This document shows, one piece after another, positions 12,482-25,700 of a stretch of 64,000 bases of DNA. The DNA is from Acanthornis magna. Lineage: Eukaryota > Chordata > Aves > Passeriformes > Acanthizidae. Numbering within the stretch: position 1 is the first letter of the stretch; the number at the start of each line of letters is the position of its first letter. The translations under genes and the position numbers were made by a program. The notes beneath the pieces are model-generated. The model was not told where the DNA came from and searched no databases. It saw only the letters and a program-made list of their open reading frames with translations. The stretch lies in assembly GCA_036785705.1 (NCBI GenBank), contig JAWUZG010000029.1, positions 15,763,501 to 15,827,500 of the forward strand, in the 5' to 3' direction.

Positions 12482-13334
12482 TGTTTCAGTTTAGAGACAA
12501 GTCTGGGAGAAAACACTCTGGAATGAGTGTTTCCTCTAAAGAAATGAGTTTCAGCAATCCCTTGCTGCTGATACGAAATGAATAGTAGTGGGTGAAAGTG
12601 AAAAAGAAACCTGTTCATTGACAAAGTGCCTGCATGGCATGGGGAAAAAAATGAAGGGGTAAGGTCAGAACCTTACCCCACTCCCTGCCCCACACACATG
12701 CACCTGCAGCATAACAAACAAACCCAAAATGCCAGGGGAAGAAAACAAACTCTGCCAATGGCATGGCAAGAGATAATAAAATGGTGTTCAGCCTTTGTCT
12801 CGGGGAAGGAAGGAAGTTCACGCAGCAGCTCGGGGAAAAAAGCAGGTGGGAACCTGATGAAACTCAGATGTTGGTCTCTTCCTCACAGCAGATGAAGCTG
12901 GTGGATGCAGGGTCCTTTCTTTCATTGGTTCAGATTTCCCAAGGTCTGCAGCTGGGCAGAGAGGTTCCTGCAACTCCTGCAACTTCCCACAGGTCACAGC
13001 CGATTGCGTCCCAGTGATTGTCTGATCTTGGACCAAAGTCAAGCTGAACAGTTCAGGAAAAAACAAAAGCTGTCAAAGGATTGCTGCTGCAGTCCAAGAA
13101 GAGGGAAAGAAACTTTTTGCTTGAGCTAACAAAAACCAAGCTAGCTAAGCCACAAAGTAATGCCGTCTGCATGGCAGCCCAGCACTCCAGGGAGTAAGAC
13201 TTTGAACTGAGCCCAGAGGGGCCCCAAGGCTCCCATCCCTCCCCCAGACCCACCTTAAAATTACAGGAACTATTTTCTGGGCATAGAGCAGACGATAAGG
13301 GAATAGAGTATCATCATAAAATCACGCCAAGGCA
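12482..13334. mobile_element. Solo LTR, copy 1 of an ~840-bp family
   Basis: This 853-bp block is homologous from end to end, in the same orientation, to 27154-27986. Both start tgtttcagtttagagacaag and share blocks such as atgagtgtttcctcta, caatcccttnctgc, acaaacccaaaa-tgccaggg, tgggaacctg, cagatgaa-ctggtgga, gtccnngaa and tttctgggcata, then end in ataaaatcac-ccaa. The TG start and CA end fit an LTR. This copy is CpG-poor with shifted indels, so it is older than copy 2. Flanks share tccctt on both sides (about 12476-12481 and 13336-13341), but offset from the expected termini by about two bases, so a duplication is only possible. Retroviral class and transcription direction are unresolved. 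The small frames inside are not genes. Confidence 0.8.
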
Positions 13335-13439
13335 TTCCCTTGAGAAGAAGAAAGGAATAGTGATATTTGAAGCAGTCTGGAGCCATATACTCAAGTGCCA
13401 TGTTGTCAATGGCATTCATGGCTGAGACAATAGAAAATG

Positions 13440-13641
13440 AAACAATGGAATAACCACCCTGTTAAAGGGAGGTGGGAAGAATCCATGGCTAGAAAAGTTT
13501 AAGGTAAGGTTATGCAAACACCTCTCAGGAATGAGGATGACATAGTAGGTGTCACTGAAAGGTGTTCTTGTCCAGGACAAGGAGGTTGGAACTAGAAGAT
13601 CTTTAAGGTCCCTTCTAGCCCAAACCATTCTATGATTCTAA
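13440..13641 (+). mobile_element. CR1 LINE 3' end, degraded
   Basis: From about 13475 the sequence follows a CR1 3' region: ctagaaaagtttaaggtaag, then gcaaacacctctcaggaatg, then gttggaactagaagatcttt, aaggtcccttctagcccaaa and ccattctatgattcta at 13624-13639. The final tail is intact. The coding-derived part is absent. It lies about 100 bases after the LTR copy ending at 13334. Confidence 0.88.
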
Positions 13642-15084
13642 GTGTATATAAGCCTAGAGATATTTTTTTCCTAAGATTTAATCTTGCAAATCTTCTCCAG
13701 GAGTAGTTTCAAGTGTTAAAATGAGTGGGATCATGCTATTGCTTAGAAATTAGAATGTAACAGAAGCCTTTTCAAAGTAACAAGGGTACTATGGAAACAC
13801 CAGTGCTCATCGAACATTATCAGGTATTTTATTCAGATGGCACAGTGCAGCCAAGTCTTGCTGTGCAGGGCTCTATATATACTCAAAGGGTGGGATTCAT
13901 ATCCTACGAGCTCACAAAAAGGGCACAGAGAGGTAAACTACTTGTTGTGGTCATACAAAAAGCCTGTAAGTCATGTAAGGAGTAATTCAGAATCTTCTGT
14001 CATAACATCCTTTCTTTCTTTAGGAGTGTTGCATGACTCTCTGATGTAACAAATTATGATGTATTTTCTAAGGCCTCCACAATGATACATTGTCTTTCCC
14101 ACATGAATAAGGGAGTCTTTTGTTCAGCAGTTAGGCACAGTGTTCGATGCAATCCTGCAGTTGGTTAAAATGGGCTACTACCGGTTGGAGACCCAGATGA
14201 TTGATCTTCCACCACATTTTGGGAGTAGATGTTGTGAGTGACTAGACTGAGCAAAAGCAATGGATAATTCAGCAATCAGTCAGTCATTGTCATTGTGTGT
14301 GCTTGCGTATGTTGCATTTGGCTGACAGACTGCAAGCCACATTAGAAGCAGTAATGAGAGGAGCAAGACAGGAATTGAGAATTTTCCTTTTTGAGAGATG
14401 TTACCTATGATGTTTTCTAAAGCTGAATTTTGAACAGTAAGATGATGAATAGTAAATCACTTAAAAACAAATCTTGTTTAGGTCTTTACCTTGTATAATA
14501 GGTTCTCATTTAACAGGGATCCTTGTTAACTCATTAAGGAAATTCAAGACTGGGGGATGAAAATGGCTTTGCCTACTTTCAGAAGGCAAGATGATGCATT
14601 GAGTTGCCACACAAGCAGGTGTATTTATTCCACTGATTCTTTCAAAAGCATTCTGTGGATTTTATGACTTCTACTTTTCTCCCTTCACTTCCTTCAATCT
14701 ATAATTAATCTCAGGGAATGTTTGTCATGCATCATTGTCATTTGGTACTCCATGAGACTGCTTCAGAAGCCTGGCTCTTGCAGACACAAAAGAAGGGTAT
14801 TTTTCTCAACATAGAGTGGGTATATGAAACATTAGGAAGACTATTCCTGACTCTGTGCGAAGTGTCTATAACCTCATGGATTAAAGGCAAGAAATGAGGA
14901 GGAAAAAGTACACATATGCAATGGGAGAGAGAAGTGGGAACAGAAGATGGAGAAAGCATTTCTTTGAAGAAAATAACCTTGTCCTCCCTATACTGTTGTA
15001 TTTGAACATTTATATGAATAGACACACCTTTGAATATACAACTCTTACTAAAGTAAGAGATGAAAAATATTTGGTTCTGGTTTC

Positions 15085-15149
15085 TGGATATATTACTGAT
15101 TATTAATTTTGTGGATATATTACTGATTAATTACTGATTGTTAATTTTG
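15085..15149. repeat. Tandem duplication, unit ~27 bp
   Basis: The unit tggatatattactgatt...ttaattttg occurs at 15085-15111 and again from 15112. The second copy carries an extra internal duplication of about 11 bases (attactgatt repeated). This is a recent slippage product. Confidence 0.85.
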
Positions 15150-15277
15150 TGGCAAATTAAGTCAAAAATTTTATTAGATGTATACTGTCAGAGTGATTGG
15201 ATTCTAACAGTGGAAAAATAAATTTCAGTACAGATAATTCAGAAATTTAAGGAATCAGAAAGCTGTGGTGCTCATTT

Positions 15278-15291
15278 AAAAAAAAAAAAAA
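15278..15291. repeat. Poly-A run (A14)
   Basis: Fourteen consecutive A residues are followed by ccaaaaaacc. It is not preceded by a recognisable retrocopy, so I do not call it the tail of a processed pseudogene. Confidence 0.9.
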
Positions 15292-18200
15292 CCAAAAAAC
15301 CAAGTTTGCGCTTTCCAAGGTTAGGAATAAAATAGATGAAGACTTCAAGGAATTACTACTGTAATAAGGAATCAGTTAATGAGAATGTATGTCACGACAG
15401 TGTTGGATAGCAAGTTGCAATGAAGTGACATTTGCCTGGATTTGAAAAGGAAGGAAAAACACTGATTAAGGAGCATACGAAATATTTATTTATGAGTATT
15501 TTTCTAATGCAGTCTGCTTGTTTTAAGTTTATATGAAGTGGCTCTGCACTGTGAACACACATGGACTCATTAAAATGGGCTTTGCAGACAGCTTTACTGG
15601 AAGTATTTACCAGGCAGAAAGATGTTCTTACTTGTGCTTCACAGAAAGAGGGGGAGGTGTTGATTAATTTTTGTTTTGATTATTTTTAAGATCCACTTTC
15701 AGAGAGTAAGGTAAGACCACCTGGAGGAAAAATGGCAATGTACATCCATCTGAAACAGAAACAATGAGTAGCCCAAACTTTCAGAACTCGGACTCAAAGT
15801 GTATTCTCTGTCAGTGCAGATTTTTGCTCTATCAGCAAGGCAGACACCTCTGTTCTCAGTCTGCAAGGAGGGAACTTTATTCCCCCTGCCATCCTAGTAG
15901 CCACACTGAATTAATCTCTCTTGAACCTCTGTGATTAGAGATGTGTTTTGAATTCTTGATTAACCATTAACAGGGCTTTGTAGGGAAGTGTTCATTCCCT
16001 CCATCCTTGCTAGAATTACTTTGTCTGGTAAATATTAGCTGTTTCTTTAATAATCACATCAGATTAGTGTCTCTTGCTCTTCCAAACTGTCTCTGCATCC
16101 CTTTATCCTTTCTGGTGATGTCTTCCAGGTCTGCAACATATGCACATTTCATTATTAGAGTTAGAAATATTTTCCTTGCATGAAAGTCATTATAGAAAAG
16201 CTGACCTGGGCTTTTTCTAAGAGATGTTTTCCTAACAGCTCCCCTTGACCGTGAAAGTTCCTTATTTACCACACTGACACTCATCTCCCCTTAACTTCCT
16301 AACCCACCTTACAAATGGTTTCCTAATTCCCAATTTCTTTACTCCACGAGTTCCCCTGAGCACCTTACTGTAATTCAGGAAAATTGGATCTAACATATTT
16401 CACTTGTCTACAGCAAGCTGGTATCTTCTCAATGAAAAGTATCAACTGTACCTGGCATGATCTACCTTCTTTCTGTTCTCTATCCACACTACAGCAATGA
16501 TTATTCTTTTGGGCCTGTCAGTGGTTCTTGAATTCTCCTGAAAGGTAATTACAGCTTTTGTTGAGAGCTCCATCTAAGAAAAATCTTCAGGATGATGTGA
16601 AAATGGAATTGAACTATTGAGCAGGAAGGGCAAAGAAATGGCTGCACTTCTCCTGGTACATTTTAATGTCTCCTTAACTAACAGCCTCTGCAGAAACATT
16701 GACATTCAGGCTGTGTTGATACTCATGCTAGAGCCATGTAATGATTACAATAAACATATTTAGAAAAGGAGCGCAAGATATTATAACAACAATCTCCATT
16801 AATAAGAAATTAAGTTTGGTGAGTTTTCTCTGATTTGCAGTATTTTTTTCAGTTTATTTCTGGAGCAATGTGAAAGAATAGGATCATTTTCGTTTCTTAA
16901 AAGAGAGCAACGGTTTGATTATTTTCAATCATTTTAGATAATGATTTTTAGCAGTAAGAGAACTGAAGTGTTGGCCAATCAAAGGCTTTTCAGAATAAAA
17001 TGTCCAGCACTAGAATTTGCCACTTTAAAGCAGGTCAGTTTAATTAAATAATTATGGCCCTAATAGATATGCAGACATGTAGAAATTATGACTCCAGAGT
17101 TTTATGTTTTTCTAAACCTTGCATTGATTTTGGACCATAAGCTTTGAAAATATGTTCAGTAAAACTGGATAAATGATGTATTGAATATAATTTCTTAAGG
17201 CACTGCAGAAACCTTTTCCTTGGCCTTGAAAAAAACTTATTTATTTTTTCAGTGCTAAGGCTGTCAAGGGGAAAGGAGGAAAAAAACAAACACAAAACCC
17301 AAGGGTATTCTGTTTCTTCTGTCCAAACATATCCAGTAACAGAAACAAGTGCAAATCATTAATAAATCTAATCCAAAAGTAATTAGTCATCTGTAGTCAC
17401 TGCATGGAAAGAATTGCATAGAAAAAATATCTATCTTAGTGATATGAGTGGCAAGTCCATCCAGAAGCTGTGTAACAACAATGAGAACGTGTCAATAGAC
17501 ATTAACAGACTAAAAGCTCCCACCTGACATCTACCATCTGCTTGGGTTTGGATGTTTTCTTTGGTTTTTTAACTCAAGATACCCTCTACCTATTTATTCT
17601 TCATAGATCTCAGAAGAAAGTGTCTTAGACTCCATTATTCCTAGATTTTTTGGCTTCTGACAGAAACAGTGCATGAACAAACAGTATTCAAAAGATCTCA
17701 TTTTGCCTCCAGCTGAATTCACCAAGTGTCAAAGCAAGTGATTTATTTATTTATAAAGCAAAAGCAACTCGGTTTTCAAATCTCTAAGATTCATATTAGG
17801 GTGAAGAGGTGGGAAAGGTTGGAGACTAAGTTACCTGCTTGGTTCGTATTTTATTTAGCTTGGTTCCTCTGTTAAATGTGACCCTGTGGCAGTTTATGGC
17901 CCCCACACAGTACACACTTTGAGTGAAAAATAGACCCATTTGGCCATAGTTTCAGGGAATGTTTCTTGAGAGTTTTACACTGCTGAAAGCTTTATTGCTG
18001 CTATCAGTGGGAGAAGATACAAACTTTCAAATAAATCTGCTCAATATTTACCTGCTTATTGTCTCCACTTATGCCTACTCTTTCTATGCCATTTCAGACA
18101 AAAATGTAATGAAAAAAAAAAAAACAGGAAAATTGCTCCTAGTTAGCATCTCATAACTGACTGGTAATTTAGGATTTCCTTCTGTCAGAGTAGCTATCTC

Positions 18201-18863
18201 AGAATTGGAATTTTCATTTTTTTCATTTTTTAATTTTCACTTCTGTTTTTCCTTTTTCCCCTAAGATTAAAAATAATCTATGGAATGAAAACACTTCTCA
18301 CATTTTTATTGGATTCAAAAGATTTTTCACTCTTTAAATGGGCTCAAGCCTATGTCTTTCAAAGATTTTGTAAAAAGCCACAGAGGCAGGATATTAATTT
18401 GGTAGGTGATGTACTTTAAAAGTAGTAGGCTCAGGTATAAAATGAGTGAGGCTCAAACCTTAGTTGTAAATATTACAAATACTATGCTAGCAGCAAAAAG
18501 TAAGTTTTGGGTCAGTTGGCTATTTTGTCACTATTTTTCATGCATTTTTGATAAACAAGCACATCCTGCAACCAATCAGTTTGGGATAGAGAAGTTAGCT
18601 AAAAGCCCCATATTTCCACAAGTTTTTTTCACAAAAGCATTTTTCCAATGGATTTAAAAAAAAATAAATCCTATCCAAGTGTTCAAACAGTGAAACAGGC
18701 ACCCCAAATTTGAGATACTTGCAGACCTTGGTCACTATCTTTACATTCACAGTATAAGATTCTTTGGGTTTGGAATACCCTGAAATGTGGGCCAAAAAAA
18801 GGTAGAACTTCAGAGTTTTATTAGGAATTTTTTTTGGTTGGTTGCTATGTGTGGGTGTGTAGT

Positions 18864-18883
18864 TTTCACATCATGATGTGAAA
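18864..18883. repeat. Perfect 20-bp palindrome
   Basis: The half-site tttcacatca is followed immediately by its exact reverse complement tgatgtgaaa. It lies in unique sequence. Such a site could bind a dimeric transcription factor, but I cannot assign one, and chance cannot be excluded in 64 kb. Confidence 0.8.
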
Positions 18884-19753
18884 TGTTTGAGAAACTACTT
18901 CAGTACATCACAGAAATGTAACAACCCAGCCTTTCTGATGTTTTCATTTTATTCATCTAAGACAGATCCAAATATAATATCCATTGTTCAACCTGCCACA
19001 TTTGAATAAAGTATCATACAGGATTGTGAGTTCATAAAATCTTAACTACTTTATGTTATTCTTAATGCAGATTCTTCTGGAACGTGTGCAATATGTTGAT
19101 ATTCTGTAGTTAATAGGTTGTTCTTGCAGAATCCAATGTATAGTGAAATAAATAAGCCATTACAGAATAGAAAAACAATGTTTCTTTTAGGGCCTCAGCT
19201 GACTCTGCTCTGTCATCCAAAAAGAAAAAGAGCAATTGCATTCAGTTTTTTGTGTCAGGCTTGGAGCTGCTGTGAGGGAGAGGTCTCCCATAAAGCCTAT
19301 TTCCTTCCTGGCTGAAACTGGATTAAACTTCATATGCCAATGTCCTGCATCAGGATGGAATGAAAGCCCCCAAGGAATACAATCCTCAGGCAAAGCTAAA
19401 AACAGCAACTTTGTGTAACCCCTTGTAAGGCAGCAGAGAGAGTGGGGTGGCACAAGCCAGCAGGGAATGCCCTAGTTCCCTGTTGTCAGTGTACACTGAG
19501 CTGCACTGAGGTGGAGCATATAGGAGATGCCCACGCAGCCTGCTGGCACTCACACTGCCCTCTGTGTCCTGGTGCCCTGCAGACAGCAGCATAACATGAA
19601 GTCACTGACTTCATTTTCTTCTTTTTTCCATGGGCTCTTTCATTATAGAAACGGCTGAAACTCTGCAGTTGTCTTTTTACCAGCAGCCCCCAGGCACATG
19701 GCAACACAGATTAAAAGCAGGATGTTCCATTACTCCAGGAGCTCACTACGCTG

Positions 19754-19789
19754 CCAGGAGTCAGACTGACTCCAGGAGTCAGACTGACT
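19754..19789. repeat. 18-bp tandem duplication
   Basis: The unit ccaggagtcagactgact occurs at 19754-19771 and 19772-19789 without differences. Each unit contains the small dyad gtcag-a-ctgac. Confidence 0.9.
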
Positions 19790-22700
19790 TCAGTTCCTCA
19801 AGGTTAAACTATCATGAAAAGTAACTGCAGTACAGTCACCTTGCTCCTTTATCACTGTGCCTTGTGGTGACCTGATGAGATCATTTGACCAGATCATAAG
19901 GGAGTTTCAGGGACAGTCCAGTCCTCAGGCAACCCTAAAGTAAATTCTGCAGCTTAAGTACTACAGAATCTGCTGCAAATAAAAAAAACAGGTTCAGATT
20001 TCTCAACAGACCAAATTTATCCAGATGGAGTAGTCTATTGCCATGAGTATAACCTTTTAGTTGGACTTTTCCAGGTTTCTGTACCCAGTAATCTAATTTG
20101 TTGGCAAGTATTTCACAGTAAAAAAACAGTTATTTTTCATTGCTGGTCAAAAGTGAGAGGCAAACATGTTCCACACATCTCTTCTGAATTGATTCAGTCA
20201 CTCTCTGAGAAGCAAACCATAGTCTTACTTTCAAAAAAATTCTGCACAGGAGCAGTCTTCACACTCTTTGTTAGGTGTTCTAGGAGAATTAAAGCCCAAA
20301 ATGAACAAAATGTTTACAACTCAGTTGGGAAAAGAAAACAAACTTAGGAAAGAAAGCCAGCTATGATAATCTACATCTTCTTATACTTGCCTGGAACACT
20401 CATGCAATAGCTTTGTGGGACAAGCTCAGAAAAATCGATACTCCAAATGAAATATCATTGGAAAACTCTTCTCATTTCAGCTCTGGTCTCAGGGAGGAGC
20501 TGTAATGTATCTATGAATAATGTTTAGCTTCAATCTCTTTTACGGCCGTTCCAAACAGATGAGCAATTTTTGAAAAGCTACTGTTGAAGATGCACTTTTG
20601 CCTCTTCATCAAAAACATATAAAAATGAAATATATTGCAGTATTTATTGCAATGTATTACAAATGTTCATGGTGATCCAGTACAGATGCTTCTTTTTCTC
20701 TGTGGCACTGACCTTCAAAAGTGATGATGTGAAAAGCCCTAGATTTTATGACAGTTTAAGTCAGAATACATTACAGCTTCTACATTAATATGAATTTGTT
20801 CAGCTGTAAACTTGCAACATGAAAAGAAACTCTGTACCTTGTACTACACTATAAAGTTTAAATACGAAGAGAAAGAGGTTCAAGGAGCTATAACTAGGAT
20901 TTAAGAATATTTCTATGAAATTAATTTCCCTTTTTGTCTTTCCCTACCACACAAATCATTCTTTTGGGGTGTTTCATGAATTCTGCATTTGTTAAATGAA
21001 TTTAATTATAAACAATGTAAAGGCCAGCAGAGTAGCAATACATAGACCTGCACAACATAGCTACCTAGTTAAAACTGGTCACTTAATAGTTGTTTGAAAT
21101 GAGGATTCCAAGACAAAACACGCATGAACAACAGCTGTGAGACATGGGCTGTCTGTGTCTGCAGCAAGCTTTGTGGTCTTATTGTGTCAGCTCAAGCCAA
21201 GCAAACAGCTCTAACAGTGCTCACTGAAGGACATTTCCAGACCCTGTGCCAGTGCTGAAGATCTCAAGAGAATTACAGCAGTCTCTCTCTCTCCACAGTC
21301 CCCGATGGCCTATGGCCTTCAGCCCTTTGAGGTGCTGGCTGACTCCATCAGTTGCTGGCCCTAGCCTTCAAAACACTGTTTCCACAATCAAGAGCTCCAG
21401 AATCAGGCACTATCCTAAAGAAGGAATGACACTAGTGGTTACTGCCTTAGGCATGCAGATCTCACCAGCCAACTCTGGCGGTTCCCTGGAAAAGTAAAGG
21501 AAGGCACAACAACCATTCCTGAAAAAAGGTGAACACCTCTTTCGGAAACCACCACTTAAGGTTATCAGCTTAGATGCCGCAACTGGCAGCATTTTGCTGT
21601 CAGGAGGAGAGAAAAAAGATGAAGCAGAATGGATGACCAGAAATTAAATTCTTGGAGTCATTTACATTCAATTAAGTTTGGGTTCTCTGTGTTGCTTAAC
21701 CTACGTGTCTCCTTTGTGTACATGGCGTAGTTTTACTCCCATGCATTGCATGTCCACCCATCCTGTCAGGTTTAACTTATGGCTTTGCTTCCATGGGCAA
21801 TGCAGTGAAACAGCTCTGGCTGAGAAAGTGCCCTCACCTCTGCAGGTGAGGTGTGACTGATAGCAGGCCCAGGAACAGCACTGGCTTTCTGAGACATCAC
21901 TTCTGCTTCTGGACCACAGTTGTGCCAAAGAGGAAAAGAGCACCCAAGCCCACACACTCCAGTCACGGAGACAACTCAAATAGGATTAGAAAGGTATGTC
22001 TGAATAGCAGGTGGAGAGAGACCTGAAGAGGGGAATACTCACTATTCATGCTGTATGTAGCCGACTGAAAATAGTGAACAGCAATACAACTACAGAGCAT
22101 CTCCAGAGAGGAGACTGGGATGTGAGATCAATAATTTGGATCATATGGGGTTGTGCCTTGAGCAGGCAAATTCAAACCAGCACTTGCTGCTTCAATATGG
22201 CAGAGTCACAGATGCAAAGGATGTGGCATAATTAGAAAATTGCTACATCCTATCATGGAACATATGTCAGGGAGTCTACAAAAGAACCTAGGGACTTCTA
22301 AGATGCAGATGTGACTGTTGAACACACTTTTGGTCACTACTATCAGTTTAGAACAATTATCAGTGGCTCTGGGATACTCTTCTGGAATGGGTGGCCTTAG
22401 CTGTCCCCCTTTTCCTTTACAGGAGGATTTCAGTGCATCCCCATTCCTCTGATGTAGTAAAAGCTGATCTGCCCTTATGAGTTGTGTCTATGGCAAAAAA
22501 ATTACAGCTTTCATATTCTTCTGCTGTCTTGAACCAGTTTTGATGTTTCTATTGTAGAGTCACTTTTGTGGCATTTCTACGTGCTGTTCCAGCATATTCC
22601 ATATGGACATAAGTTCAGCTTGCGCGCAAAACATTCACTTGGGAGGACTATGGTTATGGGCAGTGTGCTGCTGAGACTAAGCAAACCAGCTTGGAATCTA

Positions 22701-25700
22701 TTACCTCCCACTCACTGCTGTCTAACAAGATTTCCTGGCTTCTAATTGTCTAAAAACGTGGGTGAGTTTACTTACATCTCCCTACACATGATCATTAGAT
22801 GTGCCTTCAAATTCATGCAACACTCTTAAAGAGAGTACTGAAAAAAAGTCAGCTGATTTCTTTGGCATTGAAAGTGTCTCTTAATGAGAAGTTATTAGGA
22901 GGGATGCAAGTGAAGATAACTCATGAAATGAAGTACCTTACTCACATCTTAGTATATACAAGGCATGCAAGTTTATGAAGGAAACTAATTCCTGTGAGAA
23001 GTAATAAATAAAACATGCATAGTGTCCTTCTCAGTTCAAGCTTAATAGAAACTTTAACAGTATATAAGTCACATTAATACCTTCTGCAACGAAATGCATT
23101 TGATGTTCTCTGCATAACACAACACAATGAGATGACTTAAAATCCTTACATCTTTCAAACCTGCCTCCTTTCCCCAATGGAATTCTGAAATTTGGACTAT
23201 GAGCAAGAGCCAGATCCAAAACAAAAAGTACCTTGGTGCCTAACACTTAAAAGCAATGGAATTTAAGTTTCCCAGTCCAAAAGTAAACAATCCACACCAC
23301 TTTATTTAACTCATCACATGACTGTCCATTTCCCTGACCTCTCAGACAAGAGCAAATATACAACTTATTATACACCTAATGGAAGTTACTTCCTTCCAGC
23401 TGAGGCACAACAACAGCTCTTCTTCTATCACAATGTGCAATAAACCCTGAAAAGTTTTCAAGTGAACTTGATTAGTCTGCAGAATGGAAGATCATACTAA
23501 CCATCAGCTACTTTCTGTTGAGGAAAACGATTTCCAGTTAAAGAAGGCAATAACCTCTTACACGAAGCTAACATCACCACAAGCAGTCACCTATTTTTAG
23601 AAGTAGCTATTTAGGTTCTTGATAATCTCTTTTGTATGTGCCTAGTCATACCAGACTCTTGGCTGGACTAAGCTGAACTCAGCAGTTTGGTGTCTTCATA
23701 CGTCTGACTTTGGTGTGCATCCTTAAAATATTGATTTAAATACTGTTAAGGAGCCTTATTGCAAGAGCCTTCAATACCGAGATGGATATTGCAATCTATA
23801 TTCCAAAATATTAAAGAAAATAGTTTATCAATATATTTTTTTTAATACCAGTGAAAAATTTTGGCTGATGTGTGGAGCTGAGGAATAAGAAAAGGTTAAG
23901 TACCTACTGTCTACTGTAGAGAAAGTCTCAAAAAGTTGATTACAACACCTTTCAGAGGACTTTGAATATTATAACATAGTGAAGAAAGCCTTGATGTACA
24001 GTCTGAAATAATGCTGGAGTACCATGGCCCAAGATTTAGGCAAAGGAAAATGAAACAGGATAGCATCTGTCAAGTGGCTACTGGTTTCAGAATTCCTGTG
24101 GAAATTGCTTAAGGGAGAAAGGGCTGAAACTGCTGAAGGAGTCATGTATTTTCTAGGCCTGTAACAATGTGTTCATTAACCTTTGGCAGTGAAACCATAA
24201 ACAGTAAAACAGTAAGTAGGGGGTAGGCACCCTGTCACTGTGCCTGTTGTGTGTGATGGACTACAGGCTATGCCATTCCCTCGCAGGGGAACAAGGCCTG
24301 GGAACATTTCTCTTTCTGCAAGCATAGCATTTAGCCAAAGGCTAGGGAGTCTCGATCCAGATAGAGACAGCTGGGATAAAACTAGCAGAAATGACACTTG
24401 ATCCCAACTTTCCAAAATGACATGTGAGCCCAGCTTTCCTAAATGACACAGAGAAAAGACAGAAAAGATGATTCAAGATTTTTGTGGAGACCAAAGAGCA
24501 GACCCCTGCATAAAGTGAACTAGAAAGAGCCCAACAAAGGGATCCAGGAGGACATTCAGAGAAATGCAAATGGGAAGTGCTTATAGGTAAAGTTTCTCAT
24601 AGAGTCACAGAAAAAGGCATAGGAAAGCTGACAGATCTGTGTACCCAAGGAGCAAATCATAATAAAAACCATCTATCAGAGTTGAAGGGTCAGTGGGGTA
24701 CAGTGGGATGAAGACCAAAGAGCTTGGAAGAGTATAGGATTGCTGGGTGGAAAGGAGGGGGTAAGCAGTCTCATCTCAGATGAGCTTTGAACCAAGTGGT
24801 TTTACACAGTGTTTGCTGCAACTCGGAAAGCTATGAGCGGACTGAAATGAGCCTTGCAGAAGGGACGTGCCTGCAGGGAGCCAGTCCCTAAGAGCATTGC
24901 CATTGCTAGCTTTCTCAAGGCAAGATTCCATGTGTTTAAACTATTCCTGGTGTTTATTGCAAGGTTCTCCAGAAGGAACAAACATCAGCAAATCTGTTGA
25001 CAGGCCCCTGAAAGTTGTAACAGCCCTCAGTTGCCCTACTAGGCGTCACATGGGACCACAACCTACACTTGCCCATGGGCCCCGTAGCTTCTATTTAAGT
25101 CAGACTGGGGAATTCAGTCCTTACAGCTATGCTGTAAGTGTATGTACAGCTGGGTCTATTTTCTGCTGCCCCAGCTTACTGCTTGGGTCTCCAACATGCA
25201 GTTTAGAGTTACCGTGTAGGTAGCATTGTCTTTGGGCTTTTATTGAAGTCTGAATCTGCAGTGGCTAGCTTTGCTAGTGTGCTCAGCCCACCACAAGCAG
25301 TGGCTAGTGGTGCCTGTGTGCCACAGATAGATCTCTTCATTCGGCAGCAGAGAAAGCTGTACTAGTCTGAAGCTGGAAGTTGTAAGTTGTGCCCATACAG
25401 CTGTGCTGGACTTCCAAGGACAAAAACAGCAGCTTTGCACTTAAATACCTTGCCACCTTCTACACTTCACAGAACACATTGTATGAGAAGACTGCAGAGC
25501 TTTGGACAGGCAGGCCTGTCACCTAATGGTAAATGCACATAAGGGTGGGGGAGATAACTTTTGTATTTATTAGCCTTGGTGACCATGTGGTACAAAGCCT
25601 TTTAAAAAGCAAGTGCTTTCATGCTAAGGTACATATAAAGCCTTAAAGTATGAGAAGGCTGAGAGAAAGCAAGAAATTTGTAGTTGCTCTTAAAATTCAA

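Noticed and set aside
24867..25223. 118-codon plus-strand frame as a gene
   Set aside because: No domain, signal or repeat pattern was recognisable and codon content is unremarkable. A frame of this length is expected by chance in 64 kb.
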